64,000 nucleotides of DNA from JABMPR01 sp964508765 (GTDB lineage Bacteria; Fidelibacterota; UBA8477; JABMPR01): the NCBI GenBank assembly GCA_964508765.1, contig CAZDVD010000001.1, positions 1 to 64,000 of the forward strand, given 5' to 3'. Each line of letters starts with the position of its first letter. Within the stretch, counting starts at the first letter, position 1. The notes below the pieces were generated by a model. The model worked only from the letters and a program-made list of their open reading frames with translations, ran no database searches and had not been told where the DNA came from. The position numbers and the translations under genes were made by a program. Below are positions 1-8,500 of this stretch, piece after piece.

Positions 1-135
1 TTCTCATCATCAGCCGAGGTGACATCCTGGCAAAACTCAATTAATAATATCTCAGAATAATGCAGGGGGTCTTAACACGGCCCCCTGTTAGATCTAGCGT
101 GAATGATCGACCTTGATTCGGCAATTCCACAGCGA

Positions 136-417
136 TACTGCACATATAATGTACACGCCAATTCACCGACCTCCACAACCAACTGATACACAGCCACTTA
201 CAGAATCAAACAATGGGACTGAAAATCCCCGTCCCGACACTTCGTGTTCCCCTTCGGCGGGATAAATTATGGCGGTTCAATGGAGTTTATCACGCCATAG
301 CTGAGAGTAACGAAGCGACGGCGGATCCCTGCCTGCCCGGCGAAATCCACAGGACGTAGATGGGGCCACCACATAATTCCCTTGTATTTCATAGACTTAC
401 GAGGGTTTTTTGTTTTT
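136..417 (+). repeat. composite structured repeat, copy A (tRNA-Phe-like arm)
   Basis: About 95 bases at the left (136-230) match the left parts of the copies at 26573 and 30391. They include a near-palindrome around TGCACATATAATG and end in GGGACTGAAAATCCCC (215-230), which has the stem and the 7-base loop with a GAA anticodon of a tRNA-Phe anticodon arm. The interior differs from the other copies and contains a TATGGCG/CGCCATA inverted repeat (from 268). The right end has GGCCACCA (364-371), like a tRNA acceptor end with encoded CCA, then a T-rich terminator-like stretch to 417. No D-arm or 5' acceptor strand is visible, so this is not an intact tRNA. Confidence 0.6.
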
Positions 418-1425
418 AGACCACTTTCAGGTTTTCTAGCGAGAAATGGACAATAGTGGACAATTCTGCCATGCAATAGCAATTTTTTTATTGGTGATTT
501 TCTCTGAGAGCAACATCTGTCTATAGTACGGTCATCAGTCCTGATTTGGAAAAAGCAGTTGAGGCTTTGGATTATTGAGGAAATTGAGCCCTTCAGGGCT
601 CTCCCCTCTTAAAGAAAACATTTCTGTTATCTTTACCTATAGATTTGACGAGAAAAGCTGGACAACTCGGACAATTCTGACGGCTCTTCTCCCGTTATCT
701 CGCCAAGTCCGACAAACTCAATCTGTCTCATATACGCTGGTTAATGATACTCAAGATTAGAGATCTGTTTTCACCGTCGCAAGTAGATAAATCATGTCTC
801 AAAGCCCATCTCGTATCCAAAGTATCATAAATCATATCTTCTAGGGTTTTTGGGACTGCTCAATTGATATCTGTAACTAGATAGACCCCTGGGAGCTCGA
901 AATGGAGTCCCAATTCCCCTATATAAAAACTTGATCTCCAACCTTAATCGAATCATGTGGGTCTTGTCTAAATCTAGTTCACTTTCACAGACTATAGCGA
1001 AACCCCACAGATAGAGCCGGATCCTCTAATTCTATTAAAATTTCTCCAATAGCTTGCCAATCATTTGGTATCCAGGGTAACCCAAGCGTATCTCTTAAAA
1101 AATCATGCTATTTGTTCTGAATTGCATTGACAGGATACAATACTTAAAAATAGTGTCTCAGTGCAGAATTTACATAAATCTGTGAAAATCCGTGTGCTTT
1201 CTTGGCAAAAATCAAAAAAAAGACCATCTCAGGTTCTGAGACAGCCCCATTTTCCCCCAGGAAATCTTTTGGAGGGGATCGCAGATAGACTCATATTGTT
1301 ACATAAGGTCCTTACAAGCCCAAGCCCAGTAAGTGATAGCAATAATTTTAAGATTGAGGTAGTTTGCTTGAAAAGAATCAGCATTGTTAGACTTTTAAAT
1401 TTGCTAAATAAGAACATTATTTTTG
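418..1425. other. gene-free region
   Basis: About 1 kb in which I see no convincing coding sequence: open frames are short and lack recognisable domains or good ribosome sites. It holds a weak direct repeat: TGGACAA, a 3-4 base gap, then GGACAATTCTG occurs at about 447-468 and again at 661-681. The promoter of the carbamoyltransferase gene presumably lies in its last 100 bases, but no clear box is recognisable. Confidence 0.5.
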
Positions 1426-3240
1426 ATGCCTGACCCAACATTCATTCTCGGTATTTCAGCCTTTTATCATGATTCTGCAGTCTGTCTTCTCAAGGATGGA
1501 AAAATCATAGCCGCTGCCCAGGAAGAACGGTTTACCAGAAAGAAACATGATGCTTCATTTCCAGTGCATGCTGTTGAGTATTGTCTCAAAGAGGCGGAAA
1601 TACAAATTCAGGATGTTCATGCCCTGACCTTTTATGACAAGCCCTTATTAAAATTTGAGCGCTTACTGGAGACATATCTCATGTCTTCTCCCTGGGGTCT
1701 TAGATCTTACTTAAAAGCCTTACCCGTCTGGCTGAAATCCAAGCTCTGGATACCAAAGATCATCGAGCGGGAAATCGGTTACGATGGCGAACTCTTTTTC
1801 CCCGAGCACCATGAATCCCATGCTGCATCAGCGTTTTATCCTTCACCTTTCAAACGTGCCGCTATTCTCACCATGGATGGCGTAGGTGAGTGGACCACCA
1901 CCAGCTGGGGTGTTGGCAAGGGTAATCAGATTAAACTGGAGAAAGAGATCAACTTTCCACATTCCCTGGGTCTCTTGTACTCTGCCTTTACTTATTACAC
2001 CGGATTCAGAGTAAACTCCGGCGAGTATAAACTGATGGGCCTGGCTCCTTATGGTATTCCTCGATACGCAGACCTGATAAAAGAACACCTGATTGATATT
2101 CGAGATGATGGTTCCTATCGTCTTGATATGAAATATTTTAATTACCATGCGGGTCTAACGATGACCAGCAAACGATTTGACAAAATATTCGACGGACCCC
2201 CTCGTAAACCGGAAACGGATCTCACCCAGCGTGAAATGGACCTGGCTGCTTCCATTCAGCAAGTTACAGAAGAAGTGGTTTTAAGGACTGTTGCTCATAT
2301 TGTTGAACGGACAGGTGAGCGAAATCTCGTTATGGCTGGTGGTGTGGCCCTAAACTGTGTAGCCAATGGTAAAATTCTTCAATCCGGTCTGATTGACGAG
2401 CTCTGGATTCAACCGGCGGCAGGAGATGCAGGAGGCGCTGTGGGGGCAGCAATGGCAGTCTGGTATCATCATTTTGGAAACGAACGAACTGTATTACCTG
2501 GTCTTGATTCAATGCAAGGTGCGTATTTGGGTCCTGAGTTCGGGGATGACATGATCCAAAAGACCTTGGATGCCAGGGGTGCCATCTACACAAAGGTTGA
2601 TGACCCTGAAAGAGTTGGTGCTACCATTATCAGTGAAGAGAAGGTATTAGGTTGGTTCCAGGGGCGCATGGAGTTTGGACCGAGAGCTCTGGGGAATCGC
2701 AGCATTATTGGAGATGCAAGGTCCATTGAGATGCAAACGACAATGAATCTTAAAATTAAATATCGAGAATCATTTAGACCCTTTGCACCTTCTGTTCTGG
2801 AGGAAGAAATATCTGAGTGGTTTGATCTGGACAGCCCCTCTCCTTACATGCTTCTGGTTTCAAATGTACGAGATAAACATCTTCTGGCTGATGACACTCG
2901 CGACCTTAATGGGCTTGAAAAACTCAAACTCCATCGCTCAAAGATTCCCGCCATCACACATGTGGATAATTCTGCCCGTATTCAAAGTGTGAGCAAAAAT
3001 ACCAATCCAAAATACCATGCACTTATTTCTCATTTTCAAGATCTGACAGGCTGCCCTGTGATTGTGAATACATCATTTAATGTCCGGGGTGAACCCATTG
3101 TCGCCAGCCCCGCAGATGCCTATCGGTGTTTTATGGCTACGGAAATGGACAGCTTGATCATTGGTCCCTATGTCATGCACAAAACAGATCAACCAAAAAC
3201 CAATCAGAAAAATTATCTTCATGAATTCGACCTTGATTAG
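1426..3240 (+). CDS. NodU/CmcH/TobZ-type carbamoyltransferase
   Basis: 604 residues, the usual length of this family. These enzymes make carbamoyl-adenylate from carbamoyl phosphate and ATP and transfer the carbamoyl group to a hydroxyl of a sugar or natural product. The N-terminal Kae1-like domain opens with ILGISAFYHDSAVCLL and carries the histidine-rich EHHESHAASAFY stretch (about 130) and TMDGVGEW. The C-terminal YrdC-like part has FGPRALGNRSI, RESFRPFAPSV and FNVRGEP. I chose ATG 1426 over the TTG one codon upstream. The stop overlaps the next gene by 20 bases, so this gene, the SxtJ-like gene and the DUF5989 gene form one transcript, a pattern often seen beside envelope glycan or secondary-metabolite genes. 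The substrate is unknown. Confidence 0.9.
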   Translation: MPDPTFILGISAFYHDSAVCLLKDGKIIAAAQEERFTRKKHDASFPVHAVEYCLKEAEIQIQDVHALTFYDKPLLKFERLLETYLMSSPWGLRSYLKALPVWLKSKLWIPKIIEREIGYDGELFFPEHHESHAASAFYPSPFKRAAILTMDGVGEWTTTSWGVGKGNQIKLEKEINFPHSLGLLYSAFTYYTGFRVNSGEYKLMGLAPYGIPRYADLIKEHLIDIRDDGSYRLDMKYFNYHAGLTMTSKRFDKIFDGPPRKPETDLTQREMDLAASIQQVTEEVVLRTVAHIVERTGERNLVMAGGVALNCVANGKILQSGLIDELWIQPAAGDAGGAVGAAMAVWYHHFGNERTVLPGLDSMQGAYLGPEFGDDMIQKTLDARGAIYTKVDDPERVGATIISEEKVLGWFQGRMEFGPRALGNRSIIGDARSIEMQTTMNLKIKYRESFRPFAPSVLEEEISEWFDLDSPSPYMLLVSNVRDKHLLADDTRDLNGLEKLKLHRSKIPAITHVDNSARIQSVSKNTNPKYHALISHFQDLTGCPVIVNTSFNVRGEPIVASPADAYRCFMATEMDSLIIGPYVMHKTDQPKTNQKNYLHEFDLD

Positions 3241-3640
3241 TATCGTTCAAAGTCTCGAGATCAAAACCGATAGAAAGTCACTTCAGACTTTCGGGTATGG
3301 ACTGGGTGTTATACTTCTGATATTTGCCGGATTTCAGTTTTGGTTCAGGGACAATATCAACCTTTGGCTACCATCTGTTGCAGTTGCTTCCTGGCTCATT
3401 ACCTGGGTTTTTTATAAGGCAGTGCTGATCATCTATTATCCCTGGATGATAATCGCAAAGCTTCTGGGAATAGGAATCACCTATATCGTATTGACCCTTA
3501 CCTTTTATCTCATCCTCTTACCAATTGGTTCAATCATGCGCCTCAGTGGGAAGGATTTATTGAAATCTAAGTGGAATAATGAGAGCTACTGGGAAGATCG
3601 AGAACAATCACATGATAAGCGAATGAATAGGATGTTTTAA
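3221..3640 (+). CDS. SxtJ-family small membrane protein
   Basis: 139 residues starting at an internal ATG that overlaps the carbamoyltransferase end by 20 bases; a longer in-frame extension to 3161 would run deep into that gene and is unlikely. Two to three hydrophobic segments (about residues 25-45, 50-70 and 80-105) are followed by a charged cytoplasmic tail (KSKWNNESYWEDREQS). SxtJ-type proteins accompany carbamoyltransferases of the SxtI/NodU type; their biochemical role is unknown. Its stop codon shares one base with the start of the following 52-residue gene (TAATG), indicating translational coupling. Confidence 0.75.
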   Translation: MNSTLISIVQSLEIKTDRKSLQTFGYGLGVILLIFAGFQFWFRDNINLWLPSVAVASWLITWVFYKAVLIIYYPWMIIAKLLGIGITYIVLTLTFYLILLPIGSIMRLSGKDLLKSKWNNESYWEDREQSHDKRMNRMF

Positions 3641-3798
3641 TGGCACAAATTAGTATCTGGACAGAGTTGTGGGACTATATAAAGGTGAGAAAAAAGTGGT
3701 GGCTAGCACCGATTTTCATATTTTTATTCGTTCTTGCTGCAATTGCAGTGTTTGCAGAGGGATCGGCCCTGGCTCCATTCATCTACACGATCTTTTAG
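3640..3798 (+). CDS. DUF5989-family small membrane protein
   Basis: A 52-residue gene easily missed because of its size. ATG overlaps the TAA of the SxtJ-like gene by one base. The protein is a short amphipathic start (MAQISIWTELWDYIKVRKKW), one transmembrane helix (about residues 22-39) and a tail ending SALAPFIYTIF. This matches the DUF5989 proteins that sit directly after SxtJ-like genes in carbamoyltransferase clusters. Function unknown; a membrane subunit helping SxtJ or the carbamoyltransferase is plausible. It stops 25 bases before the end of the convergent SGNH/TPR gene. Confidence 0.8.
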   Translation: MAQISIWTELWDYIKVRKKWWLAPIFIFLFVLAAIAVFAEGSALAPFIYTIF

Positions 3799-3823
3799 TC
3801 ACCCAAGATCCTGGTCCCAGTTT

Positions 3824-5980
3824 TCAATCTTGTAGATCATTAAGTCTACCAAACTCCTTGAGCATGTACTCATCCAGGGGCTGAAACTTGAGTCCTTTTT
3901 CAAAGTATTCACGCGCTTTTGCTGACTGATGATGTATCACAGCTATTTGTCCAAGCCATTGATAAGCCGTGGCACTTGGCTTAATTTGAATTGAGCTTAA
4001 AAGTAATTTTTCTGCTTCCTGGTATTCTGTCTGTTTAAGAAGTGCCTGGGCTCTATCAAGCAAATCCTTCACCGCAGTATTTTTCGACCGTGTGATATTT
4101 CTTTGATCGTTCAGTTTCATTAATAAATCTAGGGAAGCATTTCTGTCTTCCAAAAGATTAACCAGTTCACTGACCTCATCACTTTTTTCCATATATAGAT
4201 AAGCCTGATGCAAATTTGATATTACACTTTCATCATCTGGATTATTCTGAAGTGCCATCTCGAGATCAGGTATTGCACCTGCGATATCACCGAGCATAAG
4301 TTTTGATTGGGATAGCATTTTGTGAGCCCATTTACCATGGCCATGATTCACACCTATTTCGAGGATATATTTAGCTTCGGCATAACGCTTCAGTTGGAAA
4401 AGGAGATCTACTGCTTCCTGATAAAAGGAAAGCTCAAATGGAATAGCATGTATCAATGATAAATAGGTCTCTGCCGCTTTCCCTAGATCGCCCTTTTTTT
4501 TATATTCATTTGCCAATTGAATATGAGCGGATTCTAGACCAAGAGCAGAATTTGTAACCACTTCGAGAGCCAGTTTTTTTTCAATTTCTTTGGGTTTATA
4601 ATTCTCAAAACTCAAGTTGGGTTCCCATTTCTCTTTAAAGGGCCAGCCTCCCTTCAAGTACCGGATATTCAATTCCGCCACACCACTATCCAGCGGAGAT
4701 ATGCCCCATTTTTGTTTCCAGGTCTCAGCATTTGTAGCTTGAACGCCAGGTGCAGGTACACCAATTATTGTTTTCTGCTGAAACGTGTTAAAAAAGGCAT
4801 CCGCCATAATAAAATAGCCGTCAATATTGGGATGTAGATGATCCACCATGAGTTCATCGCCGATCAAGCCATGTGTGGCCACCGCTTTAAATGCCTGCTG
4901 CATTGGTACGACGTGAAGCTGATAATTCCTTGCCAGGGAGTGAATGATGCTATTCATGTCCTCAGCGGCTCGAAAACGCAAGGCGTCAGTATCCTTTGCT
5001 ACGAGATAGTTAATTCTTGCGTCGATATACGCGCCATTTTTCTCCAACAAACGAGCCTGGTTGAATGAATTCAAAGCGGTGTTACCATCTCCATCATCCA
5101 CGGATATGAAGGGGGCTTGATCACGGATGTTAGAGACTAATTCGCTGAGCACCACCTCGACCCCCTGCCGCTGAGATCTCTCGATAATAATGCTGAGATT
5201 GGATTCAAATTGACTTTTTCCAGCCTCATACAGCGTACTATTAAAGGGAATCTGTTGTTCTCCAACGATCCTTTCCATGAGAGTTCCAGTGGAATTCTCT
5301 AATTCATTGTTCATTTGGCTGGACTTTGAATTGCCTTTTACCCACCCTACCAGTTCTCGCAATAAGAGAAAGCTTTTTAGACGAATAAGTTTCAAATACG
5401 ACCTGACAATGAAAGGATTCCGACCCAGAGATTCCATTGATGCAACACTTAGAGCACCATAATACTCATTGTGACCGGCATAGATGAGGATTGCGTCTGG
5501 CTCTTGATCAAGAACTTCATTAACCAGATCAAGGAGGGTGTAACTTCCAACTGCTGACATGGCCACATTAACAACTTCAATAGCTCTCTTGGGATACAGT
5601 TCCTGCAACCTGAATCCAAGAATTCGTGAAAATTTGATGTTATTGCCATAGGGGTAACCCGCCGCGGTTGAACCACCAAGTACAAAAATTCGATAGCTAT
5701 TCTCAGGTTTGTTTTTTAGGAACAGGTCCTTAGTAGGATTGGGGATGTTAGTTTGTTTGTGAAAATATCTCTGCCCTACATTCGGGTTATTCATCAGGTA
5801 TTCGGAATGCTCATCAGGGACAGGAATGAATAAATCCAAATTTCCACCATATTGCATAAGTCGCAATCCACTTTCCAGGAGGGCAAAGACAAGGAGGGAA
5901 ATGAAGATCATGAAAATCGGGAAGAGTATCTTCACTCTCTTGGAGGCTTGAGGGCTGCTATTTGTAGCGACGCTTTGCAA
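3824..5980 (-). CDS. membrane-anchored SGNH-hydrolase-like protein with TPR repeats
   Basis: 718 residues. An N-terminal membrane anchor (about 17-36) is followed by an SGNH-type domain: GGSTAAG with the putative nucleophile Ser104, AGHNEYYG with Asn171, and VDHLHPNIDGYF with Asp380 and His383 as the acid/base pair. The C-terminal third is a run of TPR-like helices (from about 480). The domain set suggests a periplasmic esterase or acyl-ester hydrolase acting on envelope glycans, but no substrate can be read. It starts at TTG 5980: an in-frame stop lies 30 bases upstream and there is no ATG before the membrane helix. A paralogue with the same architecture lies at 17264-19549. It faces the carbamoyltransferase cassette tail to tail. 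Confidence 0.8.
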   Translation of the reverse strand: MQSVATNSSPQASKRVKILFPIFMIFISLLVFALLESGLRLMQYGGNLDLFIPVPDEHSEYLMNNPNVGQRYFHKQTNIPNPTKDLFLKNKPENSYRIFVLGGSTAAGYPYGNNIKFSRILGFRLQELYPKRAIEVVNVAMSAVGSYTLLDLVNEVLDQEPDAILIYAGHNEYYGALSVASMESLGRNPFIVRSYLKLIRLKSFLLLRELVGWVKGNSKSSQMNNELENSTGTLMERIVGEQQIPFNSTLYEAGKSQFESNLSIIIERSQRQGVEVVLSELVSNIRDQAPFISVDDGDGNTALNSFNQARLLEKNGAYIDARINYLVAKDTDALRFRAAEDMNSIIHSLARNYQLHVVPMQQAFKAVATHGLIGDELMVDHLHPNIDGYFIMADAFFNTFQQKTIIGVPAPGVQATNAETWKQKWGISPLDSGVAELNIRYLKGGWPFKEKWEPNLSFENYKPKEIEKKLALEVVTNSALGLESAHIQLANEYKKKGDLGKAAETYLSLIHAIPFELSFYQEAVDLLFQLKRYAEAKYILEIGVNHGHGKWAHKMLSQSKLMLGDIAGAIPDLEMALQNNPDDESVISNLHQAYLYMEKSDEVSELVNLLEDRNASLDLLMKLNDQRNITRSKNTAVKDLLDRAQALLKQTEYQEAEKLLLSSIQIKPSATAYQWLGQIAVIHHQSAKAREYFEKGLKFQPLDEYMLKEFGRLNDLQD

Positions 5981-6161
5981 TTTTATTCTGTTTGCTTGCT
6001 CTTACTCCGGTAAAGTTGATCTAGAGTCAAGTGTGGGTTTTAGTTCAATTAATATACTTGATACTGTTGTGCCCCATAACAAACAAATCCGCTGCTTATG
6101 GCAACGGATCTGTAGTTGAGAATCAACCAAGGAGATTAATTGAAATTTATGGAATATCAGA

Positions 6162-7439
6162 TTAGTCACGCCCAAAATAGGGTGCACCAACTTCACCCAT
6201 TTTGATTGCCAGAATGTTTTGGGATGCTGCATCTTCACCAGGATTCAGATACATGACCTCCCCGGTGCTCCAGGTAAGATCAAATGCATGTGGAGGGATT
6301 ATACCACCCATATAATAGGGTTTTATGCTTCCATCCTCCTTTACAACCAGAATGGGATCTTCATCATCTACAACAACCGATACGTAGAGATCACCATCTC
6401 CTGAGAGAGCAATGCTGGTGATCTCGGCACCAGAGTATGCTTCCCAAGCGTCAGCCATATCAAAGACCTGTCCAGGGTCTCCCAGATTATCCACAGCATT
6501 AATGGCACTTCTCCAGACACCCATTTCTGCTAGGTTGGTATCTGTACCTGAGTATTCGGCAGCGACATAGAGGTATTCGTTGTTAAACACTTTGATGGCT
6601 CTGATTTCAAATGAGGGGTTATAGTCACCAAGTGCTTGATTGCTCTCATCTGTGTTCACGAGAAATATACCGTCTTTGTATCCACAGTAGATGTTATGAT
6701 TCTCATCAAAATCAAAGAACCGTGCATTTTCAGGCATGCCATCACCATATTTATAGTCACCGCTTCCATCAGCAGGAAATACATCAAAGTACTTTTTCCC
6801 TCGTTGGATATAAACATCGCCACCAGGACCAATTTGCATATCATAGCTTGTTCTAAATGAAGTTGAGGCAAATTCGCTCAATTCACCTGCCGAATTGAAT
6901 TTGTAAATCAATCGGGTACTGTTTGCATATGTCGCAGCATATACATTTTCATCTGCATCGGAGGCTATGCAATACACACGCGGTTCAGATGAATAATCCC
7001 TCATGTCAAAAATTCCATAGTCTTCTACGACTATAGGAATCTTATAGGGAGAGATTTCAGCTAGTTGATAAGCCCCTTCAACAGATACCTTTATCAGTAA
7101 TTGGTTACTACTCATATTAGGTCTCGATAGGACGATCTCAGTGCTTGATGTAGAAATAATGAATCCAAAGGATACTGCATATTCATTGGCAACATCATAC
7201 ATGTAAACCAAATTGTTCTCAGCTATGGGTGAAAAATTTAGACCCTGGAGTACAATCTCAGTCACCCCTCCAGCGGCGGAATCTGCTGGAACAATTCCCG
7301 TTATTTCAGGCTGTATACCCAGGTCCTTACTGGGATCCCAAAGTGCCTCAGGTGTTTCATATTCACATCCAGCAAGCACAATTATCAAGCTCACCAGTAA
7401 CCAAACAGCTATTCTTTGGTTGTTCTTATAAATTTTCAT
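6162..7439 (-). CDS. IPT/TIG-domain lipoprotein with propeller-like repeats
   Basis: 425 residues. The start is the second ATG (MKIYKNN), which has GAGGAG seven bases upstream; the longer frame begins inside that ribosome site. A lipoprotein signal ends in VLAGC. Residues about 40-140 look like an IPT/TIG immunoglobulin fold (PEITGIVPADSAAGG, TEIVLQGLNFS), and the rest resembles a six-bladed propeller of the NHL or SMP-30 kind with repeated D-x-x-x-N-x-Y elements. It is the last gene of the four-gene run TonB receptor, secreted protein, PorV/PorQ-like barrel, lipoprotein. It is probably an outer-membrane surface lipoprotein of a glycan capture system, taking a place comparable to SusE/F; this role is inferred from position. 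Confidence 0.65.
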   Translation of the reverse strand: MKIYKNNQRIAVWLLVSLIIVLAGCEYETPEALWDPSKDLGIQPEITGIVPADSAAGGVTEIVLQGLNFSPIAENNLVYMYDVANEYAVSFGFIISTSSTEIVLSRPNMSSNQLLIKVSVEGAYQLAEISPYKIPIVVEDYGIFDMRDYSSEPRVYCIASDADENVYAATYANSTRLIYKFNSAGELSEFASTSFRTSYDMQIGPGGDVYIQRGKKYFDVFPADGSGDYKYGDGMPENARFFDFDENHNIYCGYKDGIFLVNTDESNQALGDYNPSFEIRAIKVFNNEYLYVAAEYSGTDTNLAEMGVWRSAINAVDNLGDPGQVFDMADAWEAYSGAEITSIALSGDGDLYVSVVVDDEDPILVVKEDGSIKPYYMGGIIPPHAFDLTWSTGEVMYLNPGEDAASQNILAIKMGEVGAPYFGRD

Positions 7440-7466
7440 TGATACTCTCCTCATCAACCATCAAAC

Positions 7467-8486
7467 TTAAAGTGAGAAGCGGATGGTGATCCGCTGAACA
7501 TTTCCGAAGATACCAAATGGAGTATAGGCATAATCCGCTACGAGACCAAATTTCTTGACCCCCACGCCGAATGACAGATCATCTTCGTAATTGTTGGCAA
7601 CATAGCCAGCCCGGAACGCGAAAAGTTCAAGGAGCTGGTAATCCAAACCAATCATGATTTGTTCAGGGTGAGCTCGATAATGCGTCATTTCTGCAGATAA
7701 CGTTGCTTTTTGGAATGAACTAGCATTCCCCGTGATCATTTCGATCAAATCTCCTGAAACCCCTAGAGTAAATGCCAGGGGCAACTGAAAACTCTCCGTT
7801 ACATATTTGACCTCTTGTGAGTAATTCCTGACTGACATCCCAAAGTTGATGCTCCGAACGCCACTTTCGAAGTAGGTTCCAAAGTCTGCCGCTGTTGCCT
7901 TCAACTCATTTTCGATATCCTTAGTAGCATTAAGTGTATCGTCCACAGTTGGTATGACAGTGTTGCCCAAATTTTGAGTCGCATACTTGAAGTGACCTCC
8001 AAGGGCAAAAAAGGAACTTAGTTTTTTCGCATAACCAACGCCCACTGCCATGGCAGTAGGGCTGAAGTCCCCCGTATCAGTATATCCTTTTGGGTCTGAT
8101 GGATTGACAACAGTGCCATAAATCTTGTCACCATAATCAATATTCTGAACCGATACACCTAGCACACCATATTTACCCTGGGCTGGTCTGAAAGCTGCAC
8201 TGAAGGCGTTATGTTTTATCCCAGCAATAAATTGATTCATGCTGGCGCTTATCTCGATTCGATCCTCCAGTGTAGCCATGGTGGCTGGATTGAAGAACAA
8301 ACTGCTGGAACCAAGTTGACGTGATGTTGCTACACCACCGAGGGCGGAAACTTCGGCATCCGAAACCACACTAAGGAATTGGAATCCAGTTTGGGCCAGC
8401 TTTACTCTTTCTTGAGCACCTACCGTTGAGATAAAGATCATTGACACTATAGTCAGGGTGCAGAGGCGTCGTATTTGATTTTTCAT
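7467..8486 (-). CDS. PorV/PorQ-family outer-membrane beta-barrel protein
   Basis: 339 residues from the ATG preceded by AAGGGAG; an 18-base longer start is possible. A signal peptide ends at about VGAQ, followed by LAQTGFQFLSVVSDAEVSA and LGGVATSRQLGSSSLFFNPA, the typical opening of PorV/PorQ-type 14-strand barrels, and alternating amphipathic strands to the C-terminal phenylalanine-x-leucine end (ITIRFSL). In type IX secretion, PorV-like proteins receive cargo at the outer membrane. The presence of T9SS-tagged proteins nearby fits this, but the gene could also be a transporter of the FadL/PorV superfamily dedicated to this locus. It lies 28 bases upstream of the lipoprotein gene and is likely co-transcribed. 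Confidence 0.7.
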   Translation of the reverse strand: MKNQIRRLCTLTIVSMIFISTVGAQERVKLAQTGFQFLSVVSDAEVSALGGVATSRQLGSSSLFFNPATMATLEDRIEISASMNQFIAGIKHNAFSAAFRPAQGKYGVLGVSVQNIDYGDKIYGTVVNPSDPKGYTDTGDFSPTAMAVGVGYAKKLSSFFALGGHFKYATQNLGNTVIPTVDDTLNATKDIENELKATAADFGTYFESGVRSINFGMSVRNYSQEVKYVTESFQLPLAFTLGVSGDLIEMITGNASSFQKATLSAEMTHYRAHPEQIMIGLDYQLLELFAFRAGYVANNYEDDLSFGVGVKKFGLVADYAYTPFGIFGNVQRITIRFSL

Positions 8487-8500
8487 AATTTGCTCCCTTC

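Noticed and set aside
215..371. Intact tRNA-Phe gene
   Set aside because: Only an anticodon-arm-like piece and a CCACCA-like end are visible, 130 bases apart; no 5' acceptor strand or D-arm.
1161..1433. 90-codon plus-strand frame before the carbamoyltransferase
   Set aside because: No ribosome site, no domain, composition like non-coding DNA.
6002..6238. 78-codon minus-strand frame after the lipoprotein gene
   Set aside because: It mostly overlaps the end of the lipoprotein gene in another frame and has no start signal or domain.
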